A program made the translations under genes and the position numbers. Under the pieces are notes generated by a model, which had not been told where the DNA came from, made no database searches, and worked only from the letters and a program-made list of their open reading frames with translations. Shown here piece by piece: positions 17,691 through 25,183 of a stretch of DNA of 64,000 nt. Every line of letters starts with the position of its first letter. Positions within the stretch are counted from its first letter, which is position 1. The stretch is from Thiomicrorhabdus sp965602805 (lineage in GTDB: Bacteria; Pseudomonadota; Gammaproteobacteria; Thiomicrospirales; Thiomicrospiraceae): the NCBI GenBank assembly GCA_965602805.1, contig CBFCZK010000002.1:62001-126000 (forward strand). Reading direction: 5' to 3'.

Positions 17691-17735
17691 AAGACGTTTT
17701 ATCCCGACAACCGTTTGTGATTTAAATCCAATACA
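17691..17735 (+). CDS. Possible 14-residue leader ORF
   Basis: ATG preceded by AAGGA at a good distance, 14 codons, stop 13 bases before the next gene. The peptide (MLNKDVLSRQPFVI) is not recognised. It could be a translated leader of the coiled-coil gene or chance. Confidence 0.25.
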
Positions 17736-17748
17736 AGTGAGATCTGCC

Positions 17749-18285
17749 ATGAGCATTAAGAAAGAGTTTGAATCCCTATTAGGCAATTTGGCAACAGAAC
17801 GCGATGTAATTAATACCAAGTTGCACCAAGCTTCTGTTGAAGTTAACAAAGATTTTGCTACCGCGGAAAAACAATGGCAAAGCCTAAAAGACAAAATAGC
17901 TGAAATCGCCGATGATAGCCAAGAGAGTTCTGAAGAGTTGATTGCTAAAGCTAAACTAGAGGGCGAACGTTTGAAACAACGTTACCATGACATCTCCCAA
18001 CGCCTTTCTGATAAAGCCATTTCAACTGAAGAAGCCTTCGAAATCTTAGTCGAAACCCTCAGAATAGAGCGTGATGAGATAAAATTGCAATTGCATCTCG
18101 CATCTTTGGAAGTGCAAGAAGCATTCGAACCGACAGAAAAACAGTGGCAAACATTAAAAGTCGAAGCTGATAACCTCGCCGATGCCTCCAAAGAGACTTC
18201 TGAAGCCTTGGTGGCGAATGCCAAAATAGTGGCCGATGAACTTAGCAAGACTTATCAGCACATCAAGCAACGTATTGCCAAATAA
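17749..18285 (+). CDS. Coiled-coil protein with an internal duplication
   Basis: 178 residues from the ATG at 17,749 (AGTGAG upstream); an in-frame GTG at 17,737 is a weaker start. The protein is two copies of a unit of about 85 residues. Each begins FExL...ERDxI, passes through LHxASxEV and EKQWQxLK, then A-DxSxE(S/T)SExLxAxAK, and ends with a Tyr-His-IxQR helix. There is no signal or membrane segment. The helices are long, acidic and probably form a bundle, similar in feel to stress-induced apolipoprotein- or CsbD-like proteins. No named family recognised. It heads a run of plus-strand stress-type genes. Confidence 0.75.
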   Translation: MSIKKEFESLLGNLATERDVINTKLHQASVEVNKDFATAEKQWQSLKDKIAEIADDSQESSEELIAKAKLEGERLKQRYHDISQRLSDKAISTEEAFEILVETLRIERDEIKLQLHLASLEVQEAFEPTEKQWQTLKVEADNLADASKETSEALVANAKIVADELSKTYQHIKQRIAK

Positions 18286-18559
18286 TGGCCTATATCCACC
18301 GATAAAGTTGGCGAGCAGCTAAATAGATTTGCTACGATTAGTGGCAAAGAATTATTTCCACATTACCCATAATGGCACTTGCTTTTGTGAACCATCATAA
18401 TAAATAATTGAAGTCTAGATTGACGATGTTCTGAAGTTCTATCAAGTGGTTATTTAACCTGCTGTCGTCATATCACTTCTAATGTGATGCTACCAGGAAA
18501 TATTGGGTTAACTCTAAGTGTAATGTTTAACCAAAAACTTTTACGATTAAGGAAAGAAC

Positions 18560-19126
18560 ATGCAGATCCCACTACAAATCACATTTAAAGACATGAAGCA
18601 CTCAGATGCTATTGAGGCCAAAGTCATCGAAAAAGCCCAAAAGCTTGAACAATTTTCTAAGGATATAATAAGTTGCAGTGTCGTTATTGAAGCCCCCCAT
18701 CAACGGCATCATCATGGTAATCTTTTTAATATCAAAATAGAGGTTACCCTACCTGGATGTGAAATTGTTGCCAGCAAGCATTCAGATCAAAACCACGCGC
18801 ATGAGGACGTTTATGTCGCGATTAGGGATGCGTTTGATGCGGTTCGCCGTCAATTACAAGATTTTATCCTAAAGCAACGCGGCGAGGTTAAAGAGCACCC
18901 TGCGGCACCACATGGCACCATTAAAGAACTTTTCCCAGTGATGGATTATGGCGTAATTGAAACTCCAGATGCTCGGGAAATCTATTTTCACCGCAACAGC
19001 CTGCTAAGTGTTGATTTCGATAATCTTAAGATTGGGGATAAAGTACATTTTACGGAACACATGGGGGAAAAAGGTCCACAGGCGAGCAGTGTTCACATTG
19101 AAGGCAAACATCATTCAGTTTCGTAA
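18560..19126 (+). CDS. HPF/RaiA-type ribosome-associated protein fused to a cold-shock domain
   Basis: 188 residues. Residues 1-110 follow the ribosome hibernation factor (HPF/RaiA, sigma-54 modulation) pattern: a QITFKDM start, KAQKLEQFSKDI, and a helix with AIRDAFDAVRRQL. Residues about 118-182 form a cold-shock-like OB fold with the variant RNP motif MDYGVIET and the tail EIYFHRNSLL. Such two-domain proteins are known and are thought to act at the ribosome or on RNA under stress. AAGGAAAG lies before the ATG. About 270 bp of gene-free sequence lies upstream with nothing clear in it. Family confident; physiological role inferred. Confidence 0.88.
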   Translation: MQIPLQITFKDMKHSDAIEAKVIEKAQKLEQFSKDIISCSVVIEAPHQRHHHGNLFNIKIEVTLPGCEIVASKHSDQNHAHEDVYVAIRDAFDAVRRQLQDFILKQRGEVKEHPAAPHGTIKELFPVMDYGVIETPDAREIYFHRNSLLSVDFDNLKIGDKVHFTEHMGEKGPQASSVHIEGKHHSVS

Positions 19127-19239
19127 TAGCGCTCTGTCAGCGGATGAAATCAGAAATTGATGAGTAGAGATGACTGCTAGCGACGTCATGAGTTTGGACT
19201 TGGTGGTCGTCAACGAAGCAATTACCCTAAGGATCATAA

Positions 19240-19968
19240 ATGAAAACTAATACTCGAATTGCCTTACTGATTGATTGTGACAATGTCAGCTACAAGTCCA
19301 TTGAAGGTGTTCTAGAAGAATTAGCCAAGTATGGCACTGTCAACGTTCGCCATGCACATGGGGATTGGAAAAGCCCCCATTTATCAGGCTGGATTGAGCA
19401 ACTTCACCCGAATGCAATCAGACCCATCCAGCAATTTGCCTACACCACGGGCAAAAATGCAACCGACTCGGCCATGATCATTGATGCAATGGATTTGTTA
19501 TATAGCAAGAATGTTGATGCCTTTTCTCTGATGACCAGTGACAGTGACTTTACTCCTTTGGTCATGCGAATCTTGGAGAGCGGCATGCCGGTTTATGGCT
19601 TTGGAGAAAAGAAAACCCCGTTACCCTTTGTACATGCCTGTTCACAATTTATATTTACAGAGAACTTACTCGCCGCAACAGAAGAAGACACGGAGAATGA
19701 ATCCAGTGTCAGGAAGCGAACGCGAAATGAATTGCGAGGTGATAACGAGTTGGTTAAGTTGCTCAGAAAAGCCGTCGAGCAAACCTCTGGAGAGGATGGT
19801 TGGTCTCAACTTGGTGGGGTCGGCAGTTACATCTCTAACAACAGCTCTTTTTCCCCCGTCAACTATGGCTACAAGAAGCTCAGTGAATTAATCAAAGCCT
19901 GTAAGTTGTTTGAAATTGAAATGAGAAACAATAACAGCGCCATGTACATTAAAGACGCTCGAGCATGA
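19240..19968 (+). CDS. NYN-domain ribonuclease with a C-terminal LOTUS (OST-HTH) domain
   Basis: 242 residues. Residues about 5-150 form a NYN/PIN-like nuclease fold of the LabA/DUF88 group: IALLIDCDNVS with the first metal-binding Asp residues, NATDSAMIIDAMDLL, and MTSDSDFTPLV with the last acidic cluster. Residues about 165-240 (ELVKLLRKAV, then DGWSQLGGVGSYI) match the OST-HTH/LOTUS RNA-binding fold. It probably cuts or binds RNA in the cytosol. AAGGATC precedes the ATG. Neighbouring genes are also RNA- or stress-linked. Targets unknown. Confidence 0.85.
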   Translation: MKTNTRIALLIDCDNVSYKSIEGVLEELAKYGTVNVRHAHGDWKSPHLSGWIEQLHPNAIRPIQQFAYTTGKNATDSAMIIDAMDLLYSKNVDAFSLMTSDSDFTPLVMRILESGMPVYGFGEKKTPLPFVHACSQFIFTENLLAATEEDTENESSVRKRTRNELRGDNELVKLLRKAVEQTSGEDGWSQLGGVGSYISNNSSFSPVNYGYKKLSELIKACKLFEIEMRNNNSAMYIKDARA

Positions 19969-20074
19969 GTTAATAAAAAAGAACATCGGTATCTTTTCCA
20001 CTTAAGCCGTGAGAAAATCCAGTTTAATTTTCGCGTTCCCAATGGTTACCAGCAAACAGTTTGTGCTCTGCAAC

Positions 20075-20341
20075 TTATTTTTTATCGGTGGTTTCAGCAG
20101 TTTCAGCTACTTCAGGCCACTCTCCTATTGGATAAGGATGTACTTCACTGTTGTAAGTTAAGAACAGCATAATTTCATATTGGTATAGGCTTAAGCTTTT
20201 TCCAAATTTAACCAATTTCTCATTGGTTTCTGCAGTAAACAGTACCGTTAAAAACTGTACCAGTATCACGACAAACGAAACAAACTTCGCGACTCCCAAT
20301 AAGACCATGAATATCAGCATATACAAGCCACGCATCCACAC
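20075..20341 (-). CDS. DUF4389 membrane protein
   Basis: 88 residues from a GTG at 20,341. One strongly hydrophobic N-terminal segment is followed by the family blocks FxxVLFTAETNEKL and FGKSLSLYQYEIMLFLTYNSE, then PIGEWP. These match the DUF4389 proteins, which have no known function. The start is uncertain: the frame stays open for 14 more codons upstream but without a usual start codon. Confidence 0.75.
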   Translation of the reverse strand: MWMRGLYMLIFMVLLGVAKFVSFVVILVQFLTVLFTAETNEKLVKFGKSLSLYQYEIMLFLTYNSEVHPYPIGEWPEVAETAETTDKK

Positions 20342-20497
20342 GCTTTTATCTTTGTAAGACTTTACGGTTTCATATTAGATTCCTTTTATTTAAGCTTGAA
20401 TTCAACTCCGAAGTGCAATTCATTTTAACGAAATAGAGAAAGCCAGCTGATGTACACCTCAGGCCAGTCTCAATTCTGATTAATGTCATTTAAACCT

Positions 20498-20509
20498 ACC
20501 AGGCCTGGT
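20498..20509. repeat. ACCAGGCCTGGT palindrome, copy 2
   Basis: Perfect copy 19 bp beyond the hypF stop codon, between hypF and the DUF4389 gene. No U-tract follows on the minus strand. Confidence 0.9.
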
Positions 20510-20527
20510 CACTTTTATTTACAACGA

Positions 20528-22864
20528 TTATTTAGCTGTAGATTCAGCCTGTTTTGACCACCACAATTGACCTAAGGCGATACTTCCGTCGTTAATCGGC
20601 GTATGCTGTTGAAAATAGAGCGTTTGCTTCTTGTTTTGGAAGCATCTGACCAACAAGCTTAATAATATTTTATTCTGAAAAACACCGCCGGTGACCACCA
20701 CTGGCAGATGGGCATATTGTTCGGCAAGTTGTTCAATCAAATTCACCAACATATTCAAAAATCGACTGACCATGACTGGGCTATCAATCCCTTGTTGTTG
20801 ATTCTTGAGTAATTGGCCTAGCATCGGTTGCATGTCAATCTGACCGTTGAAGATGTCAAATTCATAGGCCTCGGTCATATTTTTATCGTAAAGCGCTTCC
20901 AATAACAACCCACTCTGCCCTTCATAATCCAGGTTCTGCATTAAACCCAACAAACTTGCCACGCCATCAAACAATCTTCCCATAGAGCTACTCAACGGGC
21001 TGTTTAGGTTTCGTTGATACATTTGATGGAGCTGTTGGATTTCGACTGGGGTAAACGCCTGTACCGTAGGCGAATCTAAAACCAATACTTCGGTTAATGA
21101 CATTTGTGCAAACAACAACGATAAGGCAATACGCCGTGGTTGTTGATTCGCCAAGTCGCCCCCCAAGAGTTTAAAGGGTTTTAGATAAAGTACTCGTTGG
21201 TAACTGGTCGCATCTGCCAGAAAGACCTCACCGCCCCATAAAGAGCCATCATCCCCTAAACCGCTACCATCCCAACTGAATGCCAATACCTGATGGTTGA
21301 GATTAAACTCGGCCATACAGGCTAGAATATGTGCATAGTGATGCTGTACTTTGCCTAATGGCAAGTTGTTTTGCATAGCATAATTTTCAGCCCACTTTCT
21401 GCTGACATAGTCAGGATGCAGATCACAGAGTAATTCCTCTGGCTTCAATGACGTAAGCTCGCTCAAACGCTGAATGGTTTGTTGAAAACGTTGTGAAGCA
21501 GCCAGTGAATGCAAATCACCGATATAAGGCGATAAAACCCACTGCGAATCCTGGGCAAAAGCGATACTGCTTTTTTGCTGGGCGCCGACCACTAAACAGG
21601 ATTTAGCCACTCGATTGGGCAAAGACCCGTAAAGTGGCGCAAGTCCTCTGGCTAAACGTAAGGTTTGCTGTTTGCTTTCAATACTTTGTACAACACTGTC
21701 ATCGCATGGGTTGAATATCTCTCTATCAAAATCCAATATCAAATCGACCACTTCAAAACCTGGACGGCAGAGTTTAGCGAACAGTTCTTCCGCTTGATAA
21801 AGAATCGGCTCACCCGAGAGATTAGCACTGGTGGCTATGAGCGGTTGATCAAAAAATTGAAACAGCAGATGTTGTAACGGCGTATAGGCCAACATCACTC
21901 CCAAACGATTGGTATCCGGTGCCACCAAATCACTTAATTCAGTTTGGTTTCGCTGATTTTTCTTGTTAACCAAGACAATCGGTTGCGCATAGGATGTCAG
22001 CAAAGCTTCTTCATGTTGGGTTAAATCCGCCAAATCCTGTGCCATGGCTAAATCTTTACACAACACCGCCAAAGGTTTGCAAGCCCTATGTTTTCTTAAA
22101 CGTAACTTCGCAACGGCCAAATCATTAGTCGCATCACAGAGTATGTGAAAACCACCCAGTCCCTTAAAAGCGACCAGGCCTGCTTGTTTTAAACACTCGG
22201 CTAATTGTTGAATCGCATCAATGTCTTTCGAAAGCAACTCATGTTGAGCATTATACAAACGAATTTTAGGCCCACACTGTGGACAACAAATTCCCTGGGT
22301 GTGATAACGTCGATCGAGGGGATTTTCATATTCTTTTTGACAACATTCACACAACTCAAAAGCCTGCATGCTCGAGTGCTGGCGATCATAGGGAAGCTGG
22401 TGCATAATCGTAAAGCGTGGCCCACAATCTGAGCAGTTAATAAAAGGGTCTAAATAACGTCGGTTATAAGGATCGTTAAATTCTGCTAAACAAGTTTGAC
22501 AGATGGCGATATCTGGGCAGATTTGATTTGTTTGTTTGGTTTGATTTAAGAGCGAACCGGGCTGACTTTCAATGATCTGAAAACTGTCATAATTGGTAAA
22601 CGGTAACGAATGCGCGCTGATGGACTGAATGGATGCATGGATGGGGCCTTGAGTCTTTAACTGTTGTTGAAAAAACGCTAAATATTCTGTTTGACCTACA
22701 AGATGAATAGTCACGCCATTGCCAGTATTACAGACCGTTCCCTGTAAGCCCAAACGCGTTGCCAACTGATAGACAAAAGGCCGAAAACCGACGCCTTGTA
22801 CTCGGCCAGACACGTGCAGGCGAACATGCTTCTGATCTAAATTCAATTCAGTGCCAAAAAGCAT
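20528..22864 (-). CDS. hypF: Hydrogenase maturation carbamoyltransferase HypF
   Basis: A 778-residue cytosolic enzyme that carbamoylates the C-terminal Cys of HypE, feeding the CN ligands of the [NiFe] centre. Domains are in the usual order: acylphosphatase (GRVQGVGFRPF near residue 20), two C4 zinc fingers (CQTC...CSDC at about 116-145, CECC...CPQC at about 167-195), a YrdC-like domain (KGLGGFHILCDA), and a Kae1-like domain with HHYAHI and a VVTGGVFQN block near the C-terminus. Full length. Last gene of the minus-strand hydrogenase locus, 16 bp after the protease gene. A near copy of the palindrome (ACCAGGCCTGCT) lies in it at 22,173. Confidence 0.97.
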   Translation of the reverse strand: MLFGTELNLDQKHVRLHVSGRVQGVGFRPFVYQLATRLGLQGTVCNTGNGVTIHLVGQTEYLAFFQQQLKTQGPIHASIQSISAHSLPFTNYDSFQIIESQPGSLLNQTKQTNQICPDIAICQTCLAEFNDPYNRRYLDPFINCSDCGPRFTIMHQLPYDRQHSSMQAFELCECCQKEYENPLDRRYHTQGICCPQCGPKIRLYNAQHELLSKDIDAIQQLAECLKQAGLVAFKGLGGFHILCDATNDLAVAKLRLRKHRACKPLAVLCKDLAMAQDLADLTQHEEALLTSYAQPIVLVNKKNQRNQTELSDLVAPDTNRLGVMLAYTPLQHLLFQFFDQPLIATSANLSGEPILYQAEELFAKLCRPGFEVVDLILDFDREIFNPCDDSVVQSIESKQQTLRLARGLAPLYGSLPNRVAKSCLVVGAQQKSSIAFAQDSQWVLSPYIGDLHSLAASQRFQQTIQRLSELTSLKPEELLCDLHPDYVSRKWAENYAMQNNLPLGKVQHHYAHILACMAEFNLNHQVLAFSWDGSGLGDDGSLWGGEVFLADATSYQRVLYLKPFKLLGGDLANQQPRRIALSLLFAQMSLTEVLVLDSPTVQAFTPVEIQQLHQMYQRNLNSPLSSSMGRLFDGVASLLGLMQNLDYEGQSGLLLEALYDKNMTEAYEFDIFNGQIDMQPMLGQLLKNQQQGIDSPVMVSRFLNMLVNLIEQLAEQYAHLPVVVTGGVFQNKILLSLLVRCFQNKKQTLYFQQHTPINDGSIALGQLWWSKQAESTAK

Positions 22865-22880
22865 TACTCAAAACAACCGC

Positions 22881-23462
22881 TTAGGCACAGGACGGTGCCT
22901 GTTGCTGATTATACTGATTGATAATGGACTGCAATGGCGTTTTCTGCCGTTGTGGAGAAGCTTGTATTCCCCATTTTTGTAGTTCAGCGATAATAGTTTG
23001 GATAAATAAGGGCATGGCTTGTTGCACCGTATCGGTCAGCGCCATAACAACGCTGTCCATCTCTTCAGGCACCATGGCAATTATCTGAATGTCCGCCATG
23101 TCGCCCGCCAAAGCACCCAGTTCTAAGGTTTGTAGCACCTCAATCTCATGCGCTGTCTTACGAAAACTCCCCAACCCTTGCAACACTTGAGCATCCAAAT
23201 TGTAAATGCTACCTGCTTCAGCCGTTTCATCAACGCTGATGGTATCCAACAGCAAAACTTGGTCGTAACTCTGATAATAGTGAATCATATTCATGCCTAA
23301 AGTGCCGCCATCAATCAGCTCGATTTCTGGGCTGAAGACATAATTCTGTTTAAGGAATTGTGTAGCGTAAACACCTAAACCTTCATCATTAAACAGAATA
23401 TTTCCAATACCAATAATGGCAATGCTTGGTGTGCTTTCGTGAGTGAGATTGGCCTCTGTCAT
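22881..23462 (-). CDS. [NiFe]-hydrogenase maturation protease (HupD/HyaD type)
   Basis: 193 residues. It removes the C-terminal tail of the large subunit once the metal centre is in place. The family motif GIGNILFNDEGLGV carries the first metal-contacting acidic residue, and LIDGGTLGMNM carries the second. The start abuts the stop of the large-subunit gene (TAA/ATG), so translation is coupled. The C-terminal 30 residues (Gln-rich) exceed the usual core of about 160. Its likely substrate is the large subunit just upstream, cut after the DPCLACAVH motif. Confidence 0.93.
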   Translation of the reverse strand: MTEANLTHESTPSIAIIGIGNILFNDEGLGVYATQFLKQNYVFSPEIELIDGGTLGMNMIHYYQSYDQVLLLDTISVDETAEAGSIYNLDAQVLQGLGSFRKTAHEIEVLQTLELGALAGDMADIQIIAMVPEEMDSVVMALTDTVQQAMPLFIQTIIAELQKWGIQASPQRQKTPLQSIINQYNQQQAPSCA

Positions 23463-25172
23463 TTATAAACTGCCAAGCGGATGCACGCGATGTTCTGCCA
23501 GGGTTCTGCCTTGGGCATCGATTACATGCACCGCACACGCCAGACAGGGATCAAAAGAGTGTACGGCGCGTAAAACTTCCAGTGGTTGTAAAGGATCAGC
23601 TATTTGCAAACCTACAATGGCTTCTTCGTAGGGTCCACGCTGACCTAAACCATCTTTAGGTGAGGCATTCCAAGTAGTGGGCACCACCGCCTGATAGTTT
23701 GCCACCTTGGCTTCGTCAATACGGATAAAGTGGCTTAAGGTACCGCGTGGCACTTCTAGAATTGCACAGCCTTTGGTGGTGGTTGGCAGGCTTTCAAAGT
23801 CATATTTGGTCCAGGTCTCTTCATCATAATATTTGATGTTTTCAATCAGTTCACTGACAAAGCCGAAGATGGCATCACAAGTCACTTCCGCTTCAATAGC
23901 GCGTGCCGCATTACGGCCGACGGTGCTCGAGAAATCAATCAGCTCTAGACCGGTATCATCCATAAAATGTTGCACATAAGGCTTGATGAATTTGGCATTT
24001 TGTAAATAACCGATAATCATCCGTGCTGCTGGCCCGACTTCCATCGGCTGCCCTTGATAACGCGGTGCTTTAATCCAACTGTATTTGCCTTCGGTTTTCA
24101 AAGTACCGTCATCATTTAAATCAGTATAAAACGGTTCGGTGGTTTCATCGTAGGGGCTGGTCGGAAGCTCATCGGCATACCAGGAGCGCGAAGCTTCTTC
24201 AGTGATATGGCATCCATCAAACTCTGCGACCTCATCGAAATTGTGCCCCCAAATGACGCCGCTGGCAAACAAAGGCTGCTGGTCACTCAACGGATACCCC
24301 CCAGAGCTCATAAAATTACCACTGCCGCGGCCAAAGCCAGCTTTGATACTGTCCTTATAGGCAGCCACCACCATTTTCGTGTCTGGGAGATAGGCGCGTT
24401 TTAAAAATTCCTGAGTGTCTTTGATAATGAACAAGTAATCATTTAAACGCTGTGGATTCAGCATATCCATGACACTGGTAACACCACCGACTACCAGGTT
24501 TTGTGGATGCGGGGTTTTGCCGCCAAAAATGGCAATCGCTTTACTGACTTCACGTTGAATGCGTAGAGCTTCCAGGTAGTGATTCATATGAATCAGGTTT
24601 TCTTCCGGCGACAGCTTATAAGCGGCATGCCCCCAGTAACCGTTGGCAAACAGACCCAAACGGCCTGCATTAACAAAGCTACTGAGTTTTTCTTTAACGG
24701 CTTCTAAATCCCCCTGAGAGCAGTTATAAGGCTGTTTATGCCATTGATGAGCAATCTTACTGGCCTGTTCACAATCGGCCGATAGGGCGCTGACTACATC
24801 GACATAATCTAATGAATGTAAATGATAGTAATGCACCAGATGATCTTGCACAAACAACGCCAATGAGACTAAGTTACGGACGATTTCAGCATTTCTCGGC
24901 GGCACGATTTCATAGGCATGTTCCACTGCAGAGATAGACGCTCGATAATGCGAATTGGTACAGACCCCACAAATACGCTGGGCAATCAAACCGGTATCGC
25001 GTGGATCACGGCCTTTAAGGATGGTTTCAATGCCGCGGAACAACTGCCCAGAAGCCCACGCTTCAGTAACCACATTGTTTTCATCGACTTCAATTTCCAC
25101 CCGTAAATGACCTTCAATTCGGGTAACGGGATCAATGACGATTTTGTGTTTTTTAGAGGTGGCTTGTGTCAT
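23463..25172 (-). CDS. [NiFe]-hydrogenase large subunit
   Basis: 569 residues carrying the bimetallic H2-activating site. Both Cys pairs are intact: R66-I-C68-G-V-C71-TNSH and D541-P-C543-LA-C546-AVH549. A 20-residue tail follows H549, the segment removed by the maturation protease. The rest shows usual uptake-hydrogenase features, for example DPVTRIEGHLR at the start and the RGTLSHFIRI block. No signal peptide. The gene lies directly downstream of the unusual flavoprotein-small-subunit fusion, with which it would form the enzyme. The HydDB group cannot be settled by eye. Confidence 0.97.
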   Translation of the reverse strand: MTQATSKKHKIVIDPVTRIEGHLRVEIEVDENNVVTEAWASGQLFRGIETILKGRDPRDTGLIAQRICGVCTNSHYRASISAVEHAYEIVPPRNAEIVRNLVSLALFVQDHLVHYYHLHSLDYVDVVSALSADCEQASKIAHQWHKQPYNCSQGDLEAVKEKLSSFVNAGRLGLFANGYWGHAAYKLSPEENLIHMNHYLEALRIQREVSKAIAIFGGKTPHPQNLVVGGVTSVMDMLNPQRLNDYLFIIKDTQEFLKRAYLPDTKMVVAAYKDSIKAGFGRGSGNFMSSGGYPLSDQQPLFASGVIWGHNFDEVAEFDGCHITEEASRSWYADELPTSPYDETTEPFYTDLNDDGTLKTEGKYSWIKAPRYQGQPMEVGPAARMIIGYLQNAKFIKPYVQHFMDDTGLELIDFSSTVGRNAARAIEAEVTCDAIFGFVSELIENIKYYDEETWTKYDFESLPTTTKGCAILEVPRGTLSHFIRIDEAKVANYQAVVPTTWNASPKDGLGQRGPYEEAIVGLQIADPLQPLEVLRAVHSFDPCLACAVHVIDAQGRTLAEHRVHPLGSL

Positions 25173-25183
25173 GAAATACTCAC

